A DNA stretch of 64,000 nt from Salticus scenicus (lineage: Eukaryota; Arthropoda; Arachnida; Araneae; Salticidae): positions 117,186,259-117,250,258 of the forward strand of contig OZ005653.1 in the NCBI GenBank assembly GCA_963930645.1, read 5' to 3'. The notes beneath the pieces are model-generated. The model was given only the letters and a program-made list of their open reading frames with translations, did not search any database and was not told the DNA's origin. Shown piece after piece: positions 24,607 through 34,921 of this stretch. The position numbers and the translations under genes are program-made. Every line of letters starts with the position of its first letter. Position 1 is the first letter of the stretch.

Positions 24607-25767
24607 AAAAATGAAATCTAGTGAAAAATTACACATCATAGCTTAAAATTTTAATATTTAAAAATAAAATTTTAAAAAATGCTCTAATTTAAAATATATA
24701 TATATATATATAATAATAATAATTTCGTGTTTTAAAAAACAAAATTGGACTTGCATTTAAGAATAAAATTGGAATTGTATTTAAAAATATCTTCAGTAAG
24801 TTTTCATAATTAAAAATTTTTATTCTACATTTCAAAATTGTTAGCATGCTTTAAAACAGTCAACGCAAATTTAGAATGCAAATTTAAACAGGAAAGAAAT
24901 ACTAGGAAATTTCTTAAATTTCATATATATCTCATTTTCTTATGTAGATTAATACTTACGTTTATAATGTAGATAATACCTTTCTTATTATTATATGCTT
25001 ATAAATTTCTTCTTGAAAATAAACCACTAAATGCACAAGGGAGCATTTTTTTAAATACGAAAACAAAATTACCTTAATATTGGATCACTTTGTTTATCAG
25101 CTTAAAATGTGGCTTTTTCCTTCGTTTAAATATCCAATTTGTATTTGTTACGCTGAAATAATTTTTATTTATTCTTCAAAAAGTAACAAGATATGATTTG
25201 TTTGTGGAACTTTTTAGACAGAATTTACAAAATGCTATAATCTTAATAAGATTATTTCTCCTATCTGATTATTATTTTATTCGGTTCTGCTTTTTGGTTT
25301 TTTGCATAGTTTTAGTAAATGCTCATCATAATTCAAGACATATGGGTAAGTAATAATTTGTTTCTCACTTCTATTTATTTACATAAAAGTGCTTTCATAG
25401 GAGGTTTAAATCTTGAGAGTAAGCAAAGTTTTATTGTTGAATGATTTCCTTAATTTATTTGCAATCATAATTCTCATAATCCTATAATCTGATAAAACTT
25501 CTCAAAATAAGCATTTCAAAAATGAAGAATTGCCTACAGAGGTTGTATCTTGATTATTTTTTCTTATCTTATTTATTAAATTTGAAGAAATTAATATGAT
25601 TTGTAAAATAGGTAACTAGTATACTGTAACCATCGCAAAATGTTCTTCTATAATTCACTTTACTACTTTTAAATCTATTAAAGAAATTCAAAATCACTTT
25701 GTAATTACATATGTTTATAAATTTACAAGTAATTAGGCCATAATCAGTAGACAGTATTATCTTTCTC
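24607..25767. other. AT-rich DNA, no gene seen
   Basis: TA and TAA tracts at about 24690-24724. No terminal repeats or coding frames could be supported. Confidence 0.4.
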
Positions 25768-25959
25768 TTTTAAGTCAGTGGCGAAGCGCCCATGGAAGCG
25801 ATGGAAGCAGCGCTTTCCCTATTTAAGATTTTTTTTTTTTTAATAATCCAGCAACGTCGCGTCGTCGAAATACTGAATTGATTCTTCCTCTGCTTTTGGA
25901 AGCGCTTCGCTTCAGCGCTTCCGTAGTTTATTGAACCACGTCTCGCCCCTGTTTTAAGT
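25768..25959. mobile_element. hAT-type MITE with perfect 8-bp duplication
   Basis: Element 25776-25951 (176 bp). Left end CAGTGGCGAAGCG; right end read inward CAGGGGCGAGACG. TTTTAAGT lies immediately outside both ends. CAGTGGCG-type termini with an 8-bp duplication are typical of hAT elements. The interior has short inverted GAAGCGCT/AGCGCTTCC blocks. An open minus-strand frame over it is not a gene. Confidence 0.85.
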
Positions 25960-26514
25960 AATTCAATATATAAAAACAATACTTTTCATTTAGCTAATAA
26001 CATTACTATAAATAATCGAAAAATTCAAATATTTTATAAAGTATTTAAAAATCCATTCAATAATGTCAACTATCTTCATATAGTACTTATTCCTAAGTTT
26101 CAAAAATCCTCAATTAGATTTAGAACGGTCACAATAGGATGTCATACACAACAGATTTACATACCACACAATGGGATCACAATAGGATTATATACCACAA
26201 CATTACGAACAAAATTCTTCTGAACCTTCTTTTTAAAAAAATTATAACTTACTTAGTAAATCTGATAATTCTCATTGTCTTAAAGACAGATACCAACTCA
26301 TAGATCAATTTAAAAATCCGTAAAATGTTAACAATATTATGATATTTGAATTCAAAGATCTTTTTATTAATATGAATTAGTATTAGTGGTCGAAATTCTA
26401 ACAAATTTTAAGTCAGCATTTAAACAATAAATATAGAAATTAAAAATTTGCAAGAAAATAATATTCTTAGAATTTATCCTAAAAATAAATAAGTAAATAA
26501 AATAGCGAGTTTGT
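25960..26514. other. AT-rich DNA, no gene seen
   Basis: No repeat boundaries, coding frame or RNA gene recognised. Confidence 0.4.
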
Positions 26515-26905
26515 TACATAATATAGAAGCTGAGATATAGCCTTCCGTGAATGGCAATTAACTGCAGCTTAGCAGCGCCACCTTTCGTCCGATATTCACT
26601 CAAATTGAATCAGCATGGATTTACATATTATCCATAACACATACCAATTTTGGTGCATTTATATATCATAGAAGCTCAGATATTGTCATATCGTAAACTA
26701 AATTAAATTGCAGTACAGCAGCGCCAAGTGTCGCCCGATATACACCCAAATTTAAGCAGCATAGTTTTATATAATATCCATCTCATATGCCACACTTGAT
26801 GCGTTTATGCACAACAGAAATTAATATGTAACCTTCACTTAAATGGATTAAATCACAACTATAAAGTGCCACCTATTGTGTGATATGTTCCAAAAGCATA
26901 ATCTT
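26515..26905 (-). mobile_element. HINE-A-type body fragment, tandem units
   Basis: Two to three reversed units of about 150-170 bp, each with GAAGCTGAGATATAGCC-like, CAGCAGCGCCA-like and AAATTGAATCAGCAT-like words. These match the reverse complement of the HINE-A7 body (58660-59110) and the plus strand of A8. Neither terminus is present. Confidence 0.6.
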
Positions 26906-27141
26906 ATCAGTCACGATTAAATTCTGTCCATTAGATCATGAGTTACAATATATTTCTAACACATCATACACACACTCGGTTTTGAGCAATTTCAATGAAT
27001 TTTCTTTCTAGTTTTTATTTATAAAGCAATATAAAAAATAACAATTCATTTTTACTTCAATAACAGGAGACTTGGCGTTGGAATATTAAAGCTCGAATAA
27101 ACTACTACGTCAGAAACGCCAAAGGAAAAAAATATTGGAAA

Positions 27142-27187
27142 TGCATACAGCTGTTTCGGTAGCCTAAAGCGTACCGTCTTCAGTGCA
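27142..27187 (-). ncRNA. Hammerhead-ribozyme-like motif (left arm, copy 1)
   Basis: Minus-strand order: TGCA, core box CTGAAGA, one C, stem GGTA(c)GC closed by GCTACC, core box GAAA, palindromic CAGCTG, TA, and TGCA pairing with the first TGCA. This is the order of a type I hammerhead with a minimal stem III. The single nucleotide between CTGAAGA and the first stem pair departs from the textbook register. Confidence 0.55.
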
Positions 27188-27416
27188 AAAAGGATTCTGA
27201 AACCGGAGAAGTGCTCGTATATATAGGAGAAGGGCCAGATTTAGTTCAACCAATAGGATTACGTGAAAGGTGGGGAGAGTGGCCAATAGAAATTCAGCTA
27301 ACTTTCTTAAATTCCTATTGGCCACTCTCCCCACCTTTCACGTAATCCTATTGGTTGAACTAAATCCGGCCCTTCTCCTATATATACGAGCACTTCTCCG
27401 GTTTCAGAATCCTTTT

Positions 27417-27462
27417 TGCACTGAAGACGGTACACTTTAGGCTACCGAAACAGCTGTATGCA
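27417..27462 (+). ncRNA. Hammerhead-ribozyme-like motif (right arm, copy 1)
   Basis: Same motif as the left arm on the plus strand: TGCA stem I at 27417-27420 and 27459-27462; CTGAAGA at 27421-27427; stem II with loop 27429-27446, ending TACC; GAAA at 27447-27450; ACAGCTGT ending at 27457. The predicted cleavage would follow A27458. The core boxes and all pairing positions are kept in both arms and both copies; one loop base differs (A27434 for G). Confidence 0.6.
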
Positions 27463-27525
27463 TTTCCAATATTTTTTTCCTTTGGCGTTTCTGACGTAGT
27501 AGTTTATTAGAGTTTTAATCATTTT

Positions 27526-28337
27526 TACTTTCTTCTATATGTAATATAGAGAAAGTATTGGATTCGTGAAAATTTTCGAACTCAGGTTTTCGATGGATTT
27601 ACATGTTTTGGGATGTCCTGAACACGATTTGATAGTTTTTAGAAAATGTCTGTCTCTGTGTGTGTATCACGAATTTTGTGGACGCTGTATCTCACGAACC
27701 TATGAACAAAATTTAACCAAACTTGGTATTTAGTTGTACCCTGACATAAACTGGTGCTGTTTAGATTTGGGGATCGATCACCCAACAGGTGGCGCTGTAA
27801 TCGCATTTTTTCTAAATTTTTAGCATGGCAGTATAGGACAAAATTTCGTATAAATGCACATAATGAGAGTTATTTTTAACTTCTGATTTTAAAATTGATA
27901 TGAATTATTGATAATAGTAGTAGTTAACTAGGAAAAAAAATTTGTGCATGGGGATGGGGGGCATCGCTCCCCCCCCCCCACCTCCGGGGTGTAAATTTTC
28001 AAGATAGGTATCTTTCGAAAGGTCTCGTCAATACCTTTAAAACGAATGGTTGAACTATAGATCTGTGATAATTTAAAACAAAGTTATCGATTCTTTTTTA
28101 TTTTTAACAAAACAAAACTTAGAAAAAAATCGTAATTTTTAGCTTTTTTTTAAAAAAAATATTGAGAATAAAATGGACTTTTTTTGGATATTTAGTGTTA
28201 TACTGCTTAATGGAAATCGTCTGCATTAGCATGGAAGATAATTTTTTTAAATAATAATTTTAATAAATTATTTTTACTGAGTGAATTTGTATAGGAAAAT
28301 ATAGAAGAAAGTCATGTGGTGGCCACAACATACTAGT
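27526..28337 (+). mobile_element. HINE-A3
   Basis: Head TACTTTCTTCTATATG with inverse ATAGAGAAAGTATTGG; TCTG/TG tract near 27648-27665; body with CAACAGGTGGCGCTGTAATC, a C run and AACGAATGGTTGAACTATAG; 3' TAGAAGAAAGTCATG, hairpin TGTGG-TGG-CCACA, CTAGT. Its 5' edge was invaded by the hammerhead foldback. Confidence 0.85.
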
Positions 28338-28387
28338 TTTAACTTTGTTTAAATATAGTGACGAGCAAAACGACCAAAACTTTCTAG

Positions 28388-28390
28388 TAA

Positions 28391-28427
<37 letters not shown>

Positions 28428-28438
28428 CATGTTTGTTT
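28388..28438. repeat. CA/TA microsatellite
   Basis: CA repeat of about 14 units (28388-28416) followed by TATATATATA. Confidence 0.9.
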
Positions 28439-28477
28439 GTTTTTTCATTTAATGTTGTTATTTTCTTTTATGAGACA

Positions 28478-28693
28478 TGCGATACAGGGGTAATGTAGGT
28501 GTGATGATATAGGCCAATCAACTGCACTTTGTTCCTAGACCTAAGTGTAACGTCTTTCGTCAGGACGCGATTTTCGGAGACAACTGTGGAAAACTTTGAG
28601 CAACAAGTACTACCTGAAAGCGAATTCAGCGCTTTCCGTCTACCAGCTTCGAGAGCAGCACCTTTCGGCCACTGGTAGGGCCGTGCGATACAG
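28478..28693. other. Segment between 10-bp direct repeats
   Basis: TGCGATACAG occurs at 28478-28487 and 28684-28693. The 196 bp between is more GC-rich than its surroundings and holds AACGTCTTTCGTCAGGACGC and GCGAATTCAGCGCTTTCC. It could be a retroposed fragment with a target duplication. No gene or RNA family recognised. Confidence 0.3.
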
Positions 28694-29559
28694 ACAACAA
28701 GACTTAAAGAATTTCATACTCTAAGAATTTCATTCAAAAGAAACTTCTTAATTCAATAATTTATTTTTGTAACTTTTATGGGATGTAAAAGGTCTCAAGC
28801 ATATGATACAGTAATAGCATCCTTAAAGTATTTCATGAATTTTATATTTCATATTCAGTGTGGTTGATAATATCACTCATGTTTGTTTAATTTTATGGAT
28901 CAGAACTTCTCAGAAATGTTTGGGTGAGCAAATCATCGCTGAGTTTATGGCTCAAACAATGCCATAGGATAGATACGTTTATAAAATGCATAGTCATAGA
29001 TTTATTCACAGAAAGAAGAAATGACGTAGAATATGGAATATCGTTAAAAATAAGTTTGAATTTCATTTTTATAACTTGCGGTCACAACATCAATTGCTAT
29101 TGCGAGCAGGAACCTCGATTATTTTTCGTGTATTACATATTAATAATTAAAGCCCCACCTACAATTTTTTGGCTAGTTCAAAGTTGTATATGTTAAATAT
29201 TATTAAACGTGCATTATAATTTTTGAATTCGAAACTTGTGATTGTTGGGTAAATTAAGCTCTTCTTTCCTATTTGATGTTACATCAAGCTGTACGTCCCT
29301 GTCTAAAAAACCTTCATGTGCAAAAAAAAAAAAAAAAAGACCGTAGAGTGAGACCCCAATCTATTTGATGTTTTCTTCTTTCAAGAGTGCTATCCAGTAT
29401 CCAATAGGAAAATGTTCAAAAAGATAGCAGAAAATGCTCGTATCGATATTACATTAAAAGTACATGACACGCTTCTTGCAAGATGATTCTTCACTATGCT
29501 TATTCAAGAAAGTCTCTGTCTTAATATTTAAAAAAGAAAAAAAAAGTAAAAATATTGAC
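28694..29559. other. AT-rich DNA, no gene seen
   Basis: An open plus-strand frame (28924-29196) has no recognisable domain or splice context. A run at about 29321-29338. Confidence 0.35.
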
Positions 29560-29960
29560 GGTATCATGCTATCAGTCAGACAGATTTCAGTCAATTTTTT
29601 CATATAAAGTTTTTTGTAATATCTTTGTATCTTTCTTTTTCTTCCACACTTTTTCGTTGAATCATTACGCATGCATACTCCGCGGCTATCGGTCGGAGAG
29701 ACTCGAAACCGGTGACGACAGACGCAGAATTTCTTCATCTCGACAGAGCAAAAAATTGCTAAGCGATGCGACCCTAATTAGCGGAGATATTAATTAAAAT
29801 GTTGACTTATGTCTAATCAAAAAGCGAGCGGATCGTATTTTTCACCCTCCAAGTAGAATCGAGTGCGTTCCTCAAAATAAGGAGAGAGGAAAATTTTCGC
29901 GCGTTTTTATAAACCGATCCCTCCTCAACGATTTGAGATATTGAAAATACGCCTGTACCA
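29560..29960 (+). promoter_or_regulatory. Candidate cis-regulatory or promoter island
   Basis: About 350 bp that is CpG-richer, repeat-free and unmatched elsewhere in the window. It has homeodomain-type cores TAATTA at 29775-29780 and 29791-29796 and CTAATCAA at 29813-29820, then a TATA box (TATAAA, 29908-29913) preceded by TCGCGCG. The spacing suits a plus-strand start near 29940, followed by a 34-bp T run at about 29999-30035. No coding exon was found downstream. Prediction from composition and motifs only. Confidence 0.3.
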
Positions 29961-29994
29961 CGAGAAAGAGCATTTAGTGCAGATCCTTACAGTA

Positions 29995-30039
<45 letters not shown>

Positions 30040-30040
<1 letters not shown>

Positions 30041-31540
30041 ACGGATTTTTTATATTTTTAAAAAAAGATTTTAAAAAGGGTTCAAAATTTCTCTTTTTCT
30101 CGATTGTCTTTTTTCAATCGCCCTCTACGAAAGAGGAATTGTCCTATTTCTTAACACCTGGTATATCTGAAAGGTCATTTAATCCTCTTTCCAACCATAT
30201 AAAAATGTTAACAAAATACGGATTAGCGATCCATATTTTTAGATTTTACGAAACATCGATTTTTTCACAAAAAGGTTTTATAACTCAAAATCTTTTAAAG
30301 ATAAATCATTCTTTTTTTTTTCTTTCGTATAGATCTCGATGAAAAGAAACAGATCACAAAAGATTGAGAGGCTATTTCAAAAACTCAATCAGTTATAATT
30401 TTTTTAATTTAGTTCATAGCCATTTATTTTTTCAGATATAATAACTCAAATATAATAACCAAAACAATTAACTCAGTTAAACTTGAGAAAAGGTTTTTGG
30501 TTATCCTGAAACAATATTTAGCGCAAAATTTTATCGTTAATCTCGCCATACCGCAAATTAGTAGCCATCGTAGATTTTTGGTCTTGGCATCAAATTTGGA
30601 GATTCAGTGTCGAATTTGGCGACTTGGCGAACGAATTTGTCGAAAATTTGTAGTTTAGTATTGCCAAAGTTTAGAAGCTTTAACTTCAATAATAACTGAG
30701 TTCTGGAATATTCTGGGAAAATTCATTTGTTTATTGCGTAGAACTAAATTCCTCGAAAGTTCTATAAATGACTCACAAGACTATAATAAAGAAAAAGAAG
30801 AATGATTGTTGATGATTGTAGGCTAGAACATGCCTATATCTTTATGTGTTACATTCTACACGGTATTTCAGTAAAAGTAGAAACCGATAATTTTTTTTTT
30901 TCATTTCCACGAAGGTGGGCTTTGACTTATCGTCAAATTAGGCATTCAAATGTGGCGAAAAATGGTAGTAAGGGATTTACAAAATTTGGAAACTTTAACT
31001 CAATAGGAGTCTAGTTCTAGAAATTTTGTAATGAAGCATTGGTTTCACGCGCAGAACTACCTTGAAAATTTCATAAACAACTGACAATACTTTCGATGAA
31101 TTCAAATTCCATTCAAACTTCGAAATATTAACCTGTTCCTGATTTAGCGAAATTTATGCTCTGCAGTGTATTTAACAATGTTTATTTGATTTCTGTAGTA
31201 AAAATAGCCATTTCATTGGATTGTTTCAAGAATATTAATTTTTGTAGCACAAAAAAGAGATTTAGTCAACTGTTTACAGAATATTAATTAAATAAAGTGC
31301 ATTCGTCGACTAGAACTTGCTTATTTCTTGAAGAATTACTTTCTACACGCTAAAATATCGACAACGTTTTTCATCAATATCATTACAGGCTCTATCTACG
31401 GGCTGAATATTCATTAAATAAAATGCATTCGTCGACAAGAACCTGCTTATGTCTTTAAGCATAAATTTCTACACGCAAAAATGTCTTCAACTTTCATAAT
31501 AATGTCATTCCTGGCTCTATGCTTAGCTTCTTTTGAAATG
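30040..31540. other. AT-rich DNA with TTGGCG-type repeat words, no gene seen
   Basis: Open frame 29941-30342 runs through the T run and is not credible. From 30560 to 31010 words such as TTGGCGACTTGGCGAACGAA occur. The segment 31260-31460 holds a near-duplicate (ATTAAATAAAGTGCATTCGT and ATTAAATAAAATGCATTCGT, about 127 bp apart). Confidence 0.35.
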
Positions 31541-31544
31541 TCTA

Positions 31545-31971
31545 TGATAATAGGTCATATATAATGGCCAAAACCTTATTACTTTTGGTCATTATGACTA
31601 TAATTTTCCTAAATATCTCCAAAACGGAAAATCATAGAAAGTCCAAAAAGGGTGATGCCCAACTAGATGCTATAACAAACCTATATACCGATTTTCAAAG
31701 TTCTACGTCCAACCGTTTTTGAGTTATGCGAGATACATACACACACATACTTACATACAGACGTCACGAAAATCCATGTAAAGTCGTTAATACCTCTAAA
31801 AAGGGAACTTGTATTAAAACCAAAGTTGCAGGTGTACAACTGGTCATCATAACAGGCACACATATAAATTGGCAACATTCTACGATCATTCATTTTTGAG
31901 CTATGTGAAATACAAAATCCATTTCGCAAATCGGGATTACTATACTTCCTTATACTTTGTATAAGGAAGTA
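31545..31971 (-). mobile_element. HINE-C1, 3'-truncated
   Basis: Minus-strand head at 31971: ACTTCCTTATACAAAGTATA with its inverse TAAGGAAGT, then ATCCCGATTTGCGAAATGGA, and a TATG microsatellite (31735-31760). One body unit (about 31555-31735) with ATATCTCCAAAACGGAAAAT follows. The 3' hairpin is absent. Confidence 0.7.
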
Positions 31972-32831
31972 AAAAAAAGAAAGAAAGAAAAATATCTATA
32001 CGAATTCTATTAAATTAAACTTCTTTTAAATATATTAAGAAAATTTAAACCCAACAAAATTTTTTGTTGTTGTTGTTGTTATTTATTTAGATAATAAAAC
32101 TTTAAAAGGCAATTTCTCAATACATATTAATGAGATACAACTGGAATCTTAACCTGTTAAGAGTTTTATTGCATTTTTCAAACTGATACCCAGAGTTTTC
32201 TCAACATTTCAATTTTGAAAGAGAAATTTTCATGCATTCACTTATAATTTACATATCATTACGAAAGCTAATTGTTACCTACATCACTGCATGAATACTA
32301 ATGAACAGTTCTCTTTCAAAAAAGGTAAAGAGACAATTGCCTCTCGTAACATTTGCAATAAAAATAAAGAAACTTAAATTAGAATAAATTTTGAAACAAA
32401 TTTATCAACCAATTTTCAACAGTACTAATTAATATTTCATTCACAAAAGTTTTCGTGTTGACTTAACAAAAGCAAAACAAACAGAAACTAATTGGCTGTT
32501 TTCAAAATAATAAATGACGTGCAAATGCTGCAATGAAATATCTACTTCTCAGAATACTAAGCTATATTATTATTCTCTCTCTCTCTAGCATCATATCTTA
32601 AATTTACAAATGTTTAAGCTACTAAACTTATAACGAAAGAGACATATAACCCTTTTATTAGTTATATATAATATATATATATATGTGTGTGTGTGTGTAT
32701 GTATATATATATATACTTTTTTTTTCGTAAATGTATTTTAATGAGGTTTCACAACAATTTTGGCATTATTTATACCGTTTAATATTTATTAAAGTGTATA
32801 AATTGGTGTTATTTTTTTTTTTTTTTTTTTT
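31972..32831. other. AT-rich DNA with microsatellites, no gene seen
   Basis: GTT tract (about 32067-32082), CT tract (32574-32586), TA/TG tract (about 32668-32717), T run (about 32812-32832). No coding signal. Confidence 0.4.
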
Positions 32832-33080
32832 TACTTTCTCTTGCTCATATATGGTTTTTGGTCAAACTTTCAGAATCCACATTTTTGTATATTTACATGT
32901 TTTAGAGTTCCTTTCATCAGAAAATCAAGTTTTATAATGATTAGTTTGAATGTCTGCGTGCGCATATGTGTATGTGTGATTTGAATAATTAAATATTCAT
33001 CTAAAAACACAGATATTATCGGGTGAGGTTCAAATGTTCTTACCAGCTTTACATGATTTGACAAAGTAAAATAAAAAAAA
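32832..33080 (+). mobile_element. HINE head fragment of another subfamily
   Basis: Starts TACTTTCTCTTGCTCATATA after a T run. It has the family-wide order: TTTTTGTATATTTACATGTT, TTTAGAGTTCC, then a TG/CG tract (32955-32980). The body ends near a MITE and the 3' hairpin is not found. Confidence 0.5.
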
Positions 33081-33110
33081 CATAAAAATTTACCCAGGTA
33101 TAAATTCCTT

Positions 33111-33319
33111 ATAACCATAGCTGCCAAGTTTTTTAATTTATTCCGGAATGTTGTTAGCCTCGTACTTTTTTCACACCGTAATCTTTGTAGAAAAATTTTA
33201 TTCAATATATAATTACGATTAAATATGAAGACAATTACTCTAAAAATATTACGCTGTGAAAAAGGGGCAGGATTAACATCATTCCGGAATAAATTAAAAA
33301 ACTTGGCAGTTATGCTTAT
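33111..33319. mobile_element. MITE with about 85-bp inverted repeats
   Basis: The left arm ATAACCATAGCTGCCAAGTT, TTTAATTTATTCCGGAATGT opposes the right arm ACATCATTCCGGAATAAATT, AACTTGGCAGTTATGCTTAT. Length 209 bp with a short loop. The target duplication is not clear. Confidence 0.65.
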
Positions 33320-33832
33320 AACTTACAGACTTCTTAGCAAGTGATTATTTATGAGTACATTTATTTATATTTCAGAAATTTGAAATATGTTATGAAAAGT
33401 GACTTTTTTCTCACACATAAGAGTTACTTTTCAAAGTTGTTCTGCGAAACCTTTTGTATTATTAATTAACGTAACAAATCTAGTTTAGGTCATCTAAAAT
33501 ACCTGGATTTAAATCAAAATGACATTAATATTTATTTATTTTAAAATTCGTAAGCATTTGAATAGCTATTTATCTTATGAATGTTACTTTGTTTCTTAAG
33601 TAAAAGTTATAACTTTAAATTAAAAAAAATATTTAATAAAAAAAAAAGTTTTCACTATAATGACAACGGATAACTAAAAAGTTTTAATTTGTAAAACAAT
33701 TTATTTATATAAATTAACAAATGTATTAATGCAATGCTGATTTTTAGCTATAGAAACAGCGCTTGAGCAACAGTAGCACTCATGAGAAATAGTAACACTC
33801 ATGATGCAGGCTAACAATCCTGTTGTAATAAT

Positions 33833-33867
<35 letters not shown>

Positions 33868-34223
33868 GACTGAGGGCCTATTAGTCTCAATCTGGGATTT
33901 TTGCGTTGTCGTTTTCGATAGTTGGACATTTGTCGAAATCTAAAATTTATCAAAAATATAATTGAATAATTTGAAAACGATGTTATAATTTGAAAAAAGG
34001 AAAAAAAAAAAAAGGGGCAAATCTGACAGATGTGCAGCCTTAATCACCAGTTTACTAAATATTCCCGAAATCACATTTATGCAAAACCTTATTAATGATT
34101 TGATAATGAAAAGGTATTTCAAATTTTATGTTCACATGTTATTTTGTTAATCGCAAATACGAAATTATACAGACACGACATTATTTCATTATTTAAAACA
34201 TGAAAATCTGACATTGACAGATT
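33320..34223. other. AT-rich DNA, no gene seen
   Basis: A T run (about 33834-33864) is followed by AAGGACTGAGGGCCTATTAG, similar in reverse to the sequence at 41580-41600, suggesting these mark the outer edges of one composite repeat. Confidence 0.35.
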
Positions 34224-34430
34224 TTAATTTAGTGCCAGAGGCCTACTGCTAAACTTGTTAATATCGACAAATTCTTCTTTAGTTAATTCGTGATGATCTA
34301 AATTCCATGATAAAGTTTTCATTAAATCAAACCAATGTGTTTCAGCTGCAGATACTGTAACAAATAACGTTGGAAGTCCAAACTGTCTTATAGCCGCAAA
34401 ACAACGTTTTTTCTCTTTTTCCCAATGAGG
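34224..34430 (-). pseudogene. Helitron/Helentron Rep-helicase fragment (Helitron-like N domain)
   Basis: The minus frame encodes CFAAIRQFGLPTLFVTVSAA followed by ETHWFDLMKTL and LTKEEFVDINK. This is the conserved region of the Helitron-like N-terminal domain, typically an IRQLG-x-PTxFxTxSAAE-x-W-x-DL pattern, which precedes the HUH Rep nuclease and the Pif1-type helicase in rolling-circle transposons. Only about 65 residues remain. No HUH motif, Tyr active site or helicase is present, and at its 5' side the frame passes into the G-rich minisatellite. It shows that an autonomous rolling-circle element existed in this genome; whether it mobilised the HINE families here is not shown. Confidence 0.75.
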
Positions 34431-34431
34431 G

Positions 34432-34748
34432 GGAAGTGTGCCTTGGGGGGGACTCATGTCAAAGGTGTGCCTTGGGGGGGGGGACTCATGTCAAAGTTGT
34501 ACCTTGGGGGGGGACTCATGTCAAAGTTGGGCCTTGGGGGGACTCATGTCAAAGTTGGGCCTAGGGGGGGGACTCATGTCAAAGTTGGGCCTTGGGGGGA
34601 CTCATGTCAAAGTTGTACCTTGGGGGGGGGGGACTCATGTCAAAGTTGGGCCTGGGGGGGACTCATGTCAAAGTTGGGCCTTGGGGGGGACTCATGTCAA
34701 AGTTGGGCCTGGGGGGGGGGACTCATGTCAAAGTTGGGCCTTGGGGGG
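34432..34748. repeat. G-rich minisatellite, 27-31 bp unit
   Basis: About eleven units of CTTGGGGGG(n) plus ACTCATGTCAAAGTTG and GGC or TAC. Units differ mainly in the G-run length (about 5 to 10). Three apparent plus-strand frames across it only reflect the periodicity. A second array is at 52431-52770. Confidence 0.9.
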
Positions 34749-34909
34749 ACTTCATTCAATAAATCCCCATTCAATAAACTGACTGAAATAGGCCCTTAGC
34801 ACTATTAAGAGTGACGTATAAAAATTCGACAACGCTGTACCGACTGAAATAGGGGTACCTTGGGGAGGGACTCGTGTCAAAGTTGGGCCTTGGGGGGACT
34901 TCATTCAAT
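34749..34909. repeat. Composite about 150-bp unit, left part
   Basis: TCATTCAATAAATCCCC, CTGAAATAGGCCCTTAGCAC, TTAAGAGTGACGTATAAAAA, then two minisatellite units and ACTTCATTCAAT. The array resumes in the same phase at 41293 after the hAT-like insertion. Confidence 0.75.
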
Positions 34910-34921
34910 CAGTAGCGCAGT

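Larger units (their letters stand above)
27046..27530. mobile_element. Penelope-like foldback with two hammerhead motifs, copy 1
   Basis: Element 27058-27518 is made of two inverted arms of about 200 bp around a short spacer (about 27285-27300). TCATTTTTACTT (27046-27057 and 27519-27530) is a 12-bp duplication that includes the first bases of HINE-A3, so it inserted into that element's 5' end. Reading outward, each arm has two inverted CCAAT boxes (TTGGCCAC, ATTGGTTG), a TATATATA box, then a hammerhead-type core. Variable-length duplications and inverted terminal pseudo-LTRs with hammerhead motifs are known for Penelope-like retroelements. No RT or GIY-YIG domain is present, so it is non-autonomous. 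Confidence 0.65.

Noticed and set aside
25770..25979. 69-codon minus-strand frame
   Set aside because: Entirely within the hAT MITE and its duplication.
29941..30342. 133-codon plus-strand frame with a Phe run
   Set aside because: It runs through a T homopolymer; composition is that of AT-rich noncoding DNA with no domain.
34425..34799. Glycine-rich plus-strand frames of 114-124 codons
   Set aside because: They translate the 28-bp minisatellite in several frames and carry no independent coding evidence. The same holds at 52431-52869.
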